A DNA stretch of 64,000 nucleotides, taken from NCBI RefSeq assembly GCF_000308055.1, contig NZ_CAGY01000007.1, positions 119,693-183,692 of the forward strand. The letters are read 5' to 3'. Positions within the stretch are counted from its first letter, which is position 1; each line of letters starts with the position of its first letter. Below, one piece after another: positions 1-9,012 of this stretch. Under the pieces are notes generated by a model. That model was not told where the DNA came from. It searched no databases and was given only the letters and a program-made list of their open reading frames with translations. This DNA is from Actinomyces sp. ph3. GTDB taxonomy: Bacteria; Actinomycetota; Actinomycetes; Actinomycetales; Actinomycetaceae. The translations under genes were made by a program, and so were the position numbers.

Positions 1-14
1 TGCGGTGCGACCAT
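1..14 (-). CDS. ftsZ: Cell division protein FtsZ, first codons only
   Basis: Only the first four codons and two bases of the next fit in the window. They read ATG GTC GCA CCG CA, giving MVAP followed by His or Gln. Actinobacterial FtsZ commonly starts MAAPQNYLAVIKV, and ftsZ is the expected gene after ftsQ, so the call rests on position plus this short match. A purine-rich stretch (gagggcaagg) precedes the ATG. The ftsQ-ftsZ gap (15-150) holds a 5-bp hairpin (98-110) and an AACCT-N8-AGGTT inverted repeat (46-63), either of which could belong to an ftsZ promoter or leader. Confidence 0.65.
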
Positions 15-150
15 AACCTTGCCCTCTTTCTGCGCACCAACCTTAAACCTCAAGTAGAAGGTTGATGTTTGACCTGCGTGTAGACGGGAAGAAGGTAGGG
101 GTAAGACCCCAATTCTTCAAGACAATTCGTGGGCGTGTCGCTTCTCCAAT

Positions 151-1254
151 TTAAGAAGTGACAGGATGCACGGGCGAGGACACGTCATAGTTCCGTGCCT
201 GACGCTGTGAAATCAAAACAGCCGCAACTTTTGCCTTGAGCTCGTTGTCCTTCGCTACTCCCCAATTGAGCGTTCGAGAATTCGTCAAGGTCATGGAAAT
301 GGTTTGGCCATCGTGAGTGATCATCGTGATATTCGAGCGCAGATCATCCCCCATCGCTGTCCAAATCGCCGCGACATCAGCTGCAGCTTGTGCACGCTGA
401 TCGCCATCAGGAAGCGTCGTTGGGGCCATTCCCTCGGGAGCCGTCGAGGCAGAAGAAACCGTTACGCCTTGGTCGTCGACCAAAGCCCAAGAAGAACCGT
501 CTTTCACTGCCAGAATCGCTTGCCGCGGACGGACCTGAACGCTTAATCCGCGCGGCCAGGAACGCTGGACATTTACCTCACGAACCAGACGCACCTTCGC
601 TATTTGCTCGTCGATCGCAGAAGTCTTCAGGCGTGGAAGTGGAACCGAGGCAAAAGGCTCGATCGCGGCACGCACCTCGTTTTGAGTAGTCGTATCATCA
701 CCGAGCCCCTCGATCGACACCCTCGACATATCGAGAGCAAAAAGAGGCGAGAAAAAGACTCCCCACACCAAAGCACACACCACAATGACTCCGCCACAGG
801 CGGAGGCGACTCGAGTAAGGAGTAGGCGTCGATGCGCATGCGTGCGTTCACGACGCCTCTCATTCAAATCAGCCGTTGCACTTTCATCGCTTGACCCCAA
901 AATCGCAGCCGCATCCGATTGCCCCAGTGGGCGGTTGAGTAGTTCTCCACTACTGGGTGACTGTGCGCTTGCCTCACGCCTCGCCCGACGCAATTCGCGA
1001 TTTCGCTTCCTACGCGCAGCGCGTTCTGCCTCTTTCTTCTCCTCGGCCGACGAGGCCTGAGCCAAAGAGGGCGCAGGGTGATCCGAAACCGAGGCCTCGG
1101 GAAAAGAAGTGACGGTAGCGGAAGAGGCACCTTCCCCGGATGCTTCCTCGGGCGCGGCAAAGCCCTGCGAGGACTCAGAAGAAACCTCTGGCGTAGAAGA
1201 GGCCTCGGGCGCGGAAGAAAATCGGGAACGACGGGGGCGCGGGGGCTGCTTCAC
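151..1254 (-). CDS. ftsQ: Cell division protein FtsQ
   Basis: Bitopic divisome protein that links the early Z-ring to the FtsL/FtsI septal synthesis complex. The protein has a very long, Ser/Pro/Ala/Glu-rich, probably disordered cytoplasmic tail of about 145 residues, one membrane segment (around VVCALVWGVFF), then a POTRA domain (VSIEGL onward) and the FtsQ/DivIB beta domain. I chose the GTG at 1254 because it overlaps the murC stop as GTGA and has a GGGGAG site 7 nt upstream. An in-frame ATG at 1284 would add ten residues. It is the last gene before ftsZ in the dcw cluster. The POTRA part is typical; the N-terminal tail is longer than in many homologues. Confidence 0.93.
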   Translation of the reverse strand: MKQPPRPRRSRFSSAPEASSTPEVSSESSQGFAAPEEASGEGASSATVTSFPEASVSDHPAPSLAQASSAEEKKEAERAARRKRNRELRRARREASAQSPSSGELLNRPLGQSDAAAILGSSDESATADLNERRRERTHAHRRLLLTRVASACGGVIVVCALVWGVFFSPLFALDMSRVSIEGLGDDTTTQNEVRAAIEPFASVPLPRLKTSAIDEQIAKVRLVREVNVQRSWPRGLSVQVRPRQAILAVKDGSSWALVDDQGVTVSSASTAPEGMAPTTLPDGDQRAQAAADVAAIWTAMGDDLRSNITMITHDGQTISMTLTNSRTLNWGVAKDNELKAKVAAVLISQRQARNYDVSSPVHPVTS

Positions 1255-2657
1255 TGGCCGCTCCCCTGCTCCCCATGCTCCCATTCATCCAAAACATCGC
1301 TACCGGTCTGAGTAATTGAGCCAGCACCCATAGTGACTAAGATTCCGTCCTCGCCGAGCTCGCGGGCAGCCATACGTGCGGCCTCATGCATATCCGGAAC
1401 GTAGTGTGCTCGAGACAGATGTGAAGTAATGAGCTGAGAAGTCACGCCGGGCATGGGATCCTCACGCGCGCCGTAAATATCGCAGACGTAGACGTGATCC
1501 GCATGTGAAAGTGCCTGGGCAAAGCGCTCGGCGAAAGCCTGAGTACGCGAATACAGGTGCGGTTGGAAAACCACGCTTACTTCCCCATCACCGGCTGCAG
1601 TACGAGCCTGCTGCAATGCCGCAGCGACCTCGGTGGGATGGTGTGCATAGTCATCAAACAGACGACGAGTTCCAACCTGTCCCTTGAACTCGAAGCGCCG
1701 AGAAGTTCCAGCAAATGCGGCCAGAGAGTGAGCCATGGTCTGCGCGTCGGTTCCCAAGCGAACTCCTGCAATCCACGCCGCACAGGCATTGAGAAGATTG
1801 TGAATTCCGGGAACTGCCAAATGAATTTCGGCCTTCACATCACCCCAGGCCAGCAGCGCCGAAGCGGTATGGCCATCAGTAAGAGCCTCTTCGATGATGA
1901 CATCTGTGCTTCCGCCCAAGTCTGAGCTCTCATGACCGGAGCGCGCGTAGGTCACGGTATCGATGCCCTGAGTTCGGGCATATCGGGCCAAACGGGCACT
2001 TCCACCGTCTTCACCGCAGCACACCAAGGTTCCACCCGGGCGCAGGCAGCCAACAAAATCAACGAAGACCTGCTCAAAAGCTTCGCGCGAACCATAGCGA
2101 TCCAAGTGATCAGGTTCGACGTTGGTGACAATCTCGATCCACGGAGTGTAGTTGAGGAAGGAGCCATCGGATTCATCGGCTTCGGCAACGAAAACATCTC
2201 CGCTGCCCAAGTAGGCACCCGAACCCAGCTGAGGAATCACTGCACCGACTGCGATCGAGGGATCTTCACCGGCATCACGAAGGGCCATCGAGAGCATTGC
2301 TGAAGTCGTCGTCTTCCCGTGTGCTCCCGCAACTGCCACAAAACGCATACCGCTTGCAGCCAAAGCCAGAGCCTGGGAACGGTGAATAACGCTTTGCCCA
2401 CGTCGACGGGCCTCGGCCAGCTCCGGGTTACTCTCACGCACTGCGGTGGACACAACAACTACCGCATCAGCAGGAACATGGGCAGCATCATGACCAACAA
2501 AAACCTCAATTCCTGCATCACGGAGGTGATCAAGAATAGGAGATTCCTTCTGGTCAGAGCCCGAAACCTCAAGACCGCGATCCTTGAGAAGCTCAGCAAC
2601 CACTGACATTCCAGCGCCGCCGATACCGATGAGATGGAAGCGATGGGAAGTACTCAC
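1251..2657 (-). CDS. murC: UDP-N-acetylmuramate--L-alanine ligase MurC
   Basis: Cytoplasmic ATP-dependent ligase that adds the first stem residue (L-Ala) to UDP-MurNAc. The 468-residue length is normal. An N-terminal GIGGAGM nucleotide-binding loop is followed by the Mur ligase P-loop AHGKTTT near residue 113 and the EADESDGSF and NVEPDHLD motifs of the central domain. The start overlaps the murG stop by 4 bp and the end overlaps the preferred ftsQ start, so translation is probably coupled. All three Mur ligase domains are complete. Confidence 0.97.
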   Translation of the reverse strand: MSTSHRFHLIGIGGAGMSVVAELLKDRGLEVSGSDQKESPILDHLRDAGIEVFVGHDAAHVPADAVVVVSTAVRESNPELAEARRRGQSVIHRSQALALAASGMRFVAVAGAHGKTTTSAMLSMALRDAGEDPSIAVGAVIPQLGSGAYLGSGDVFVAEADESDGSFLNYTPWIEIVTNVEPDHLDRYGSREAFEQVFVDFVGCLRPGGTLVCCGEDGGSARLARYARTQGIDTVTYARSGHESSDLGGSTDVIIEEALTDGHTASALLAWGDVKAEIHLAVPGIHNLLNACAAWIAGVRLGTDAQTMAHSLAAFAGTSRRFEFKGQVGTRRLFDDYAHHPTEVAAALQQARTAAGDGEVSVVFQPHLYSRTQAFAERFAQALSHADHVYVCDIYGAREDPMPGVTSQLITSHLSRAHYVPDMHEAARMAARELGEDGILVTMGAGSITQTGSDVLDEWEHGEQGSGQ

Positions 2658-3781
2658 TTCTGGTCCTTCTTCTGAAGAGTCGATTCAATAAGGTCAGCAA
2701 GTTGTTGAGCACCATCGGGGTGCGCAAGCGCGCGAGAGGCGATGGCCATTTCAGAAAGTTTTTCGCTTCCCAGCAAGGGGAAGATCGTGCCTCGAACGTA
2801 GTCGGAAGTCAGGTCGTGGTCCGCAACAAGAAGTGCCCCACCCTGCGCAACGTGATCCGCAGCGTTCAGCTTCTGCTCGCCATTGCCAATGGGCAGTGGA
2901 ACATACACGCAGGGCAGTCCGAGTGCGGTCATTTCGGCAACCGTACCCGCACCCGAGCGACACACAACCAAATCAGCAACGGCAAGCGCATCTTCCATTG
3001 TGGAGAGGTAGTCAATGATGTGCCAACGATCAGCAACACCAGCTGCCTTCACCGCATCGCGAACCTCTTGGTCCTTCCCCTTGCCGGTGAGGTGGACAAC
3101 CTGCACCCCTTCGGGCAGCTCAGCGGCGACTTTCACCATCGCACGGTTCACATTGAGAGCCCCCAAAGAGCCGCCGGTGATGAGCAGGGTCTGCATATTG
3201 GGGTCGACCCCCAACTTCGAGGCCGCAGAGCGTCGCGCAGATTCACGTCCTTCTTCGGTGGTACGAGCAGCGGCAAGGGCCTGGATGGCGGGACGCAGAG
3301 GAAGACCAGTCACCACAGTTACTCCGTGCTTTGCCTTCAAAGGAGTCGAGGGGAAAGTCAATCCCAAGGCTGATGCCCAGCGTGCACCGACTCGGTTAGC
3401 GAGTCCAGGACGGGCGTTCTGCTCATGGATGATGATCGGAAAATCCATCTTTCGCGCGGCAAGGTATGCGGGAGTAGAAACATATCCGCCAAAACCAACG
3501 AGCGCATCTGCTCCGCTCAGGGCTGAGCGACACTGTGCGATCGCACGCTTCATACGCCCCGGAAGAGAGAAGAACTGCAGAGAAGGTTTACGTGGCAGCG
3601 GAACGCGCTCAATAGTCACCAACTCGACACCCGCAGCGGGAACCAGCGTTGTTTCCAGCCCTTGAGAGGTACCAAGAGCAACGACGTCATACCCGCGTGA
3701 ACGAAGTTCCAATGCGGTCGACAGCAAGGGGTTCACGTGCCCGGCGGTGCCACCACCTGCAAGAACAATTTTCTTTGTCAT
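2654..3781 (-). CDS. murG: UDP-GlcNAc:lipid I N-acetylglucosaminyltransferase MurG
   Basis: Peripheral membrane GT-B glycosyltransferase that converts lipid I to lipid II on the inner face of the membrane. The N-terminal GGGTAGHVNP loop and the central LLITGGSLGALNVN stretch are family hallmarks. The donor-binding region includes CRSGAGTVAEMTALGLP. At 375 residues it is complete. Both ends overlap neighbours (ftsW and murC) by 4 bp, as expected in a coupled dcw operon. Confidence 0.97.
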   Translation of the reverse strand: MTKKIVLAGGGTAGHVNPLLSTALELRSRGYDVVALGTSQGLETTLVPAAGVELVTIERVPLPRKPSLQFFSLPGRMKRAIAQCRSALSGADALVGFGGYVSTPAYLAARKMDFPIIIHEQNARPGLANRVGARWASALGLTFPSTPLKAKHGVTVVTGLPLRPAIQALAAARTTEEGRESARRSAASKLGVDPNMQTLLITGGSLGALNVNRAMVKVAAELPEGVQVVHLTGKGKDQEVRDAVKAAGVADRWHIIDYLSTMEDALAVADLVVCRSGAGTVAEMTALGLPCVYVPLPIGNGEQKLNAADHVAQGGALLVADHDLTSDYVRGTIFPLLGSEKLSEMAIASRALAHPDGAQQLADLIESTLQKKDQK

Positions 3782-5061
3782 CGTGTTCCTTCCGTAGATC
3801 CAGCGCTAGCCTTTCCTGCGCGGCGGCGTCGACGCGAAAGCCGCGGGTCGCGCGAGGATCCCGCCGAAAATTTCAGTCCCATAGTCATACCTGCATTCTC
3901 ACGCGCGCAAGCAGCAACCAATGCAATGGCCGAAATCGTGAAGAGGTAGGACGAACCGCCATAAGACACCAACGGCAGAGGCACACCAATAACCGGACCA
4001 AGCCCAGTCACAGACGCAATATTAATAATTGCCTGAATGCCGATCCATGCAGCGACGCCACCGCTCACAATTGTTGCGAAGAAGGAGTTCGTCGAATGGA
4101 TGAGGCGAACCATCCCCCAAATCATCAAACAGATACACGCAACGATGGTCAGCGTCCCTAAGAGGCCGAATTCTTCACCAATAATTGCCAAGATGAAGTC
4201 GGTGTGCGCGGCCTGGAGATAGTTCCATTTTTCTCGCGACGCGCCGGGACCAAGACCCGTTAGCCCGCCAGAGCCAAGTGCCCACAGCGCGTGGTCAATC
4301 TGTTCGGGGGCCGAAAGGTTACGCGCGGGACGATTCCATGGAAGAACTGCAAGAATTCGCTTCATTCGCGTGGGATTTTGGAAAACTAAGAAGACAGCAA
4401 TAGGAATCGCAGAAAGAAAAATAACTGCAAACCACTTGCGCGGAAGACGCGCAACCCAGATTGCGCCAAATGCTCCTGCAGCCATGACCATCGCGGTGCC
4501 CATGTCCTTACCGAGCATAACGTCAACAAGAGCGCCAAGAATGGGAAGCCCTACCGTGACTGCCATCTGTCGCCAGTCATTTCTGCGAGCGCCTTCCCGC
4601 GACAGTGAGCGTCCCAAGGCAACGATCAACGCCAGTTTGAGAAACTCCGAGGGCTGGAATGTTCCAAGTCCGGGAAGCGAAACCCAGTTAGTGTTTCCAC
4701 CCTGTGATGCCGCCAGTGGCGTCATGACTAGTGCCTGAAAAAACAGCGCCGCAAGATAAATAGCCGGTGCGAGGCGGTACCACACTGCCGAGGGAATTCT
4801 TTGGATAAAAATCGCCGCAAGCAGGAAAGAGACGCCAATAATGAGCAGCTGACGCAAGAATGCCGCGTAGGGACTGCCACCACTGGCGATAGTTGTAACG
4901 GCAGAGGCTGAAAACCCCATCACCAAACCGAAAACGGTCAAAATGAGTGCGGGGATAACGATCAGATAGTAGGTGGCGACAGGCGAATACACCCGATCTC
5001 CACGTTCTTTCGACGCAAATTCGAAACGCGGGATATGCAGGCGCTCCAGTAGGGAGCTCAT
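3778..5061 (-). CDS. ftsW: Septal peptidoglycan glycosyltransferase FtsW
   Basis: SEDS-family polymerase that makes septal glycan strands from lipid II with FtsI as partner. About ten hydrophobic segments are visible, with the conserved GGSSYLFTISAIALV and GPVIGVPLPLVSYGG regions near the C terminus. I chose the ATG at 5061 because it overlaps the murD stop as ATGA; a TTG at 5073 would add four residues. Position between murD and murG makes FtsW more likely than RodA. The Arg/Lys-rich C-terminal tail is probably cytoplasmic. Confidence 0.95.
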   Translation of the reverse strand: MSSLLERLHIPRFEFASKERGDRVYSPVATYYLIVIPALILTVFGLVMGFSASAVTTIASGGSPYAAFLRQLLIIGVSFLLAAIFIQRIPSAVWYRLAPAIYLAALFFQALVMTPLAASQGGNTNWVSLPGLGTFQPSEFLKLALIVALGRSLSREGARRNDWRQMAVTVGLPILGALVDVMLGKDMGTAMVMAAGAFGAIWVARLPRKWFAVIFLSAIPIAVFLVFQNPTRMKRILAVLPWNRPARNLSAPEQIDHALWALGSGGLTGLGPGASREKWNYLQAAHTDFILAIIGEEFGLLGTLTIVACICLMIWGMVRLIHSTNSFFATIVSGGVAAWIGIQAIINIASVTGLGPVIGVPLPLVSYGGSSYLFTISAIALVAACARENAGMTMGLKFSAGSSRDPRLSRRRRRAGKASAGSTEGTR

Positions 5062-6497
5062 TGCGCCGCCCAATTCGCTTCAAGACGTTTAACCGCATCG
5101 CGGAAAACATCCCCACGTTGCGCATAGGAACGGAACTGATCCCAGGATGCACACGCGGGTGCGAGCACAACAGTATCGCCCGGGCGGGACAGAGCCACGG
5201 CCTCGTTAACGACAGAGAACATCCAGTCCTCATGCCCGTCGACCTCAACGAATGGAACTTGAGGCGCGCGCTGGCGCAACGCGTTCACAATCGCACTGCG
5301 ATCCTTGCCAATGACAACCACACCTCGTAAAAGCGGAGCAACGCGAGCAACCAAGTCGCCAAACTCTTGGCCCTTCGTATCTCCTCCTGCGATCCAAACC
5401 GCAGTGCCGGGAGTAATTCCAGACAGCGAAGCCACGGCCGCATGGGCATTTGTCGCCTTAGAGTCATCAATCCAGGTGACATCGGCTGCATGTGAAATCA
5501 CTGCACGTCGGTGATGAGCGGGGGTAAAGCTTCGAAGACCTTCCGCAACTGCTTCTGGTGGAACGCCAAAGGCGCGCGCAAGACCGGCTGCAGCGGTTGC
5601 ATCCATACGCGCAGCATCCGTAACACCGTCATGGTAGGCAACGCGAAGGTCATCGACTTCAGCTAAGAATTGGGCCTGCATATGACGTTTCTCGACAAAG
5701 GCACGCTCAACGAGCGCGTCCTCAACCCAACCAACCTGAGAGATTGAGGGGATCCCCAGGGTCAATCCAATTGCCCGGGCTCCATCAACGACATCGGCCT
5801 CGGCGACCATGTTCTCCACGGTGATATCGGATGCGGGATAGAAACACGCTTTTTGAGTCAGGTGATAAACCTTCGCCTTATCTGCTGCATAGGCCTGTGC
5901 ACTGCCGTGCCAATCAAGGTGATCGGCGTCGACATTCAAACACACAGAAGCCAGCGGAGAAACAGTCGAAACGGTATGCAGCTGGAAGGATGAGAGCTCG
6001 ACAGCGAAGACCGTTGCATCGGTATCAACGGCTTCGCAAATGGGAAGGCCAATATTGCCTACTTCGACGGCGTTCTCACCTGCTGCTCGCAGCATCGCTC
6101 CCAGCATTCCAACCGTCGTCGTCTTGCCGTTGGTTCCAGTAACGCATAGCCAAGGACGGCCAGCGTGCTCGGAATCTTCTTGAAGACGCCAAGCCAGTTC
6201 GACCTCGCCGATCAGTTCAATACCAGCAGTTTCAGCCGCAGAAAAAATGGGATGATGAGCGGGGATTCCCGGAGAGACAACAATGCAATCCGACTTCCAA
6301 TCGATGACCGCCTGAGCGAGCGCATCAGAATCAGCTTCGCTGACAAACTCAACATTCGCGTCGTTTTCAGACTGGCCATCCTCGCGGGCTCTCCCGTCGA
6401 AGGCACATAGCTGCGCACCGCGTTTTACAAGTGCGTGTGCTGATGCCTTCCCAGACACTCCCCAACCGAGGATTGCAAAGCGGCCCTGCCAATTCAC
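5058..6497 (-). CDS. murD: UDP-MurNAc-L-alanine--D-glutamate ligase MurD
   Basis: Cytoplasmic ligase adding D-Glu to UDP-MurNAc-L-Ala. The N-terminal GWGVSGKA loop binds the UDP substrate, the P-loop TGTNGKTTT lies near residue 119, and NVDADHLDWH and the C-terminal VLAPACASWDQF motif are clear. The GTG at 6497 overlaps the mraY stop (GTGA) and gives the usual MurD start NWQG; an ATG at 6512 would add five residues and cannot be excluded. Full length at about 479 residues. Confidence 0.95.
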   Translation of the reverse strand: MNWQGRFAILGWGVSGKASAHALVKRGAQLCAFDGRAREDGQSENDANVEFVSEADSDALAQAVIDWKSDCIVVSPGIPAHHPIFSAAETAGIELIGEVELAWRLQEDSEHAGRPWLCVTGTNGKTTTVGMLGAMLRAAGENAVEVGNIGLPICEAVDTDATVFAVELSSFQLHTVSTVSPLASVCLNVDADHLDWHGSAQAYAADKAKVYHLTQKACFYPASDITVENMVAEADVVDGARAIGLTLGIPSISQVGWVEDALVERAFVEKRHMQAQFLAEVDDLRVAYHDGVTDAARMDATAAAGLARAFGVPPEAVAEGLRSFTPAHHRRAVISHAADVTWIDDSKATNAHAAVASLSGITPGTAVWIAGGDTKGQEFGDLVARVAPLLRGVVVIGKDRSAIVNALRQRAPQVPFVEVDGHEDWMFSVVNEAVALSRPGDTVVLAPACASWDQFRSYAQRGDVFRDAVKRLEANWAAQ

Positions 6498-7579
6498 AGT
6501 TGCGACACCCATTCCGCGTAGAAGAGACCGGCTCCCATCACTGCGAAAAGCGCTGCGATGAGCCAGAAGCGAATGACGATGGTGATTTCTTTCCAGCCCT
6601 TGAGCTCAAAGTGGTGGTGCAAAGGAGCCATTCTGAAAACACGCTTGTGCGTAAGTTTGAAGACGCCGATCTGGATGACATCCGAAAGAGTCGTAATGAC
6701 GTAGAGCCCGCCAATCAAGATTGCAAGGAACTCAGTGTCGGTCAGGATTGAAACACCGGCAACTGCCGCACCAATGGCCTGAGAGCCAGTGTCGCCCATG
6801 AAGATCTGAGCGGGCGAAGCATTCCACCACAGGAAACCTGCTAGGGCACCAACCAAAGAGGAGCAGAAAATTGCGATGGAAAGAGGATCTCGGGTCTCGT
6901 AGCAGGCGGCAACATTGACCGTGTCGCCCCAGCAGGACTGAAGCAGCTGGAAGTACGAAATGAAGGTGTAGGCGACGAAAACAAAAATACCTGCGCCGGC
7001 GGCCAAGCCATCCAGGCCGTCGGTCAAGTTCACTGCGTTGGACCAGGCGGCAACGATGAAGTTCACCCACAAGACAATGAGGATGACAGCCGCAACAATC
7101 CCCCACTGGGTAAAGGTCAATCCGAGGGGGCGAGCAAGAGAAATATCAAAAATGCCCGGGGTGCGTCCGTGAACATTCGGAATCGTCAAGATACCCCACG
7201 TGAACAGCGAGGCAATAGCAACTTGGCCGACGATCTTTGCCCATGCGTGCAGACCAAGCGAACGCTGATGCATGATTTTTAGTGCGTCATCAAGCAGTCC
7301 AATAAAGCCGATTCCCACGAAAAGGAATACCAAAAGGATTCCCGACCACGAGGGAAGTCCGCCGTTAATCAGGGTTCCAATAAACCATGCAACGACAGTG
7401 GCAAAAATGATGACAACGCCGCCCATTGTCGGGGTACCACGCTTCGTCATATGCGAGGTCGGGCCATCTTGACGAATGAACTGTCCGTAATGGTTGTGCA
7501 CCAAGTAGCGGATGAACAGCGGGGTGAGCGAAATTGAGAGGACTAGACCAACTGCAAAGGCAATAATGAGTCCAATCAT
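6494..7579 (-). CDS. mraY: Phospho-MurNAc-pentapeptide transferase MraY
   Basis: Integral membrane enzyme that transfers phospho-MurNAc-pentapeptide to undecaprenyl phosphate, giving lipid I. The 361-residue protein has roughly ten membrane segments and the family motifs MTKRGTPTMGG, NAVNLTDGLDGLA (catalytic Asp loop), NASPAQIFMGDTGS and MAPLHHHFELKG (His-rich cytoplasmic loop). Overlaps murF by 4 bp upstream. Complete and ordinary. Confidence 0.97.
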   Translation of the reverse strand: MIGLIIAFAVGLVLSISLTPLFIRYLVHNHYGQFIRQDGPTSHMTKRGTPTMGGVVIIFATVVAWFIGTLINGGLPSWSGILLVFLFVGIGFIGLLDDALKIMHQRSLGLHAWAKIVGQVAIASLFTWGILTIPNVHGRTPGIFDISLARPLGLTFTQWGIVAAVILIVLWVNFIVAAWSNAVNLTDGLDGLAAGAGIFVFVAYTFISYFQLLQSCWGDTVNVAACYETRDPLSIAIFCSSLVGALAGFLWWNASPAQIFMGDTGSQAIGAAVAGVSILTDTEFLAILIGGLYVITTLSDVIQIGVFKLTHKRVFRMAPLHHHFELKGWKEITIVIRFWLIAALFAVMGAGLFYAEWVSQL

Positions 7580-8970
7580 AAAGTGCCCTCCTCCACTAGG
7601 TGATCGGCGACTTTCCAGGCACCAGAGCCGTTCGAGCCCTTGATGAACACAACAGAATTATCTTCCAGTATGCCGTCTAATGCACTAAGTACCTCGTCAA
7701 CATTCCGCAGGTGACGGTGAGTGTGGTCCTCGCCTCGCTCAGAGAAGTAGTACTGCGAGTCCTCCCCCAGCGCAAGAACGCAATCAGCACCCGCTTGATC
7801 GAAGAAGCGTGCAACCTGTTCATGGGTACTTTGCGAGGCTTCACCAAGTTCAAGCATTCCGCCGGCGACAACGACCAGCTGCCGCCCCGCCGCCAAATCT
7901 CCAGCGGCTTTGCATCCCGCGCGGAAAGAATCAAGGTTCGCATTGTACGAATCATCGATGAGAGTCACTTTCTTACCCTTGAGGGTAAGTTCATGGATGC
8001 TCATTCGGTGTGGGCTGGCTGGCTGGCGTCCCTCAACAGCGGCGCAGGCCTGATCAAGATCAATTCCCAGCGTCCACGCACCGGTAATTGCAGCGAGCGC
8101 ATTGGCGACATGGTGAATACCGACAAGTCCCAGGTGCACGGGGAACACTCGTCCATCGAGGTGGAGTTCGAAGGAGGCCTTGCCCTGTTCATCCAAGGAA
8201 ATCGCGTGGGCGCTACTATCGGCCTGGCTATTTCCCGAGGCCGAGAAGGTGACCACTCGCCCGGGTGCGTGAGCGGCCATCTCCATGACGTGCGGATCAT
8301 CGAAATTCAAGATCGAGATTCCCGATGGCACAAGGCCCTGAATCAGCTCGGCCTTGGCATCGCGTACACCTTCAACAGAGCCAAAGCCCCCGAGGTGTGC
8401 ATGCCCGACCATCAGTTCAATTCCGGCGTCAGGTGGAGCAATCCGCGTCAGATATGCGATATGGCCAGGCCCAGAGGCCCCCATTTCCAAAACAAGGTGG
8501 CGCGTCAATTCATCAGCCCTCAGAACCGTCAAAGGAAGCCCGACCTCATTATTAAACGACAGCTGAGGAGCAACAGTCGGGGCATCGGCGCCCATAATCG
8601 CTGCAAGAAGGTCCTTGGTCGTTGTTTTGCCCACCGAACCGGTCATTGCGATCACGTCGAGTTTCTGGTGCGAACGCAAATCTGAAAGGTAGGCCCGGGC
8701 CAATTCACCCAGCGCGATGGTCGAATCCTCGACAATGATCTGCGTCAAAGGCGAATCACACAGGTGCTCAACAATCGCCGCCACCGCGCCATTACGCTCA
8801 GCTGCGTCCAGATAGTTGTGGCCATCGCTATTTTCCCCACGCCGAGCCACAAAAAGAGAGCCTTGACGAATTTCGCGTGAATCCGTTTCAACTGTCCCGG
8901 TGACCTCGACGTCGTTTCCGTGGAGCTGTGCGCCCAATGCCTGAGCGATCCAGCGACTGGACCTATGCAT
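7576..8970 (-). CDS. murF: UDP-MurNAc-tripeptide--D-Ala-D-Ala ligase MurF
   Basis: Adds the D-Ala-D-Ala dipeptide to finish the UDP-MurNAc pentapeptide. GSVGKTTTKD near residue 110, the SFNNEVGLPLT motif and EMGASGPGHI are diagnostic for MurF and rule out MurE. A strong AAGGAG site precedes the ATG. It follows ftsI after a 42-bp gap where many actinobacteria carry murE; murE is not in this cluster. 464 residues, complete. Confidence 0.96.
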   Translation of the reverse strand: MHRSSRWIAQALGAQLHGNDVEVTGTVETDSREIRQGSLFVARRGENSDGHNYLDAAERNGAVAAIVEHLCDSPLTQIIVEDSTIALGELARAYLSDLRSHQKLDVIAMTGSVGKTTTKDLLAAIMGADAPTVAPQLSFNNEVGLPLTVLRADELTRHLVLEMGASGPGHIAYLTRIAPPDAGIELMVGHAHLGGFGSVEGVRDAKAELIQGLVPSGISILNFDDPHVMEMAAHAPGRVVTFSASGNSQADSSAHAISLDEQGKASFELHLDGRVFPVHLGLVGIHHVANALAAITGAWTLGIDLDQACAAVEGRQPASPHRMSIHELTLKGKKVTLIDDSYNANLDSFRAGCKAAGDLAAGRQLVVVAGGMLELGEASQSTHEQVARFFDQAGADCVLALGEDSQYYFSERGEDHTHRHLRNVDEVLSALDGILEDNSVVFIKGSNGSGAWKVADHLVEEGTL

Positions 8971-9012
8971 TCTTCTCCTTAGGGTCTACCCAACGATCTG
9001 GACACTAGCCTA

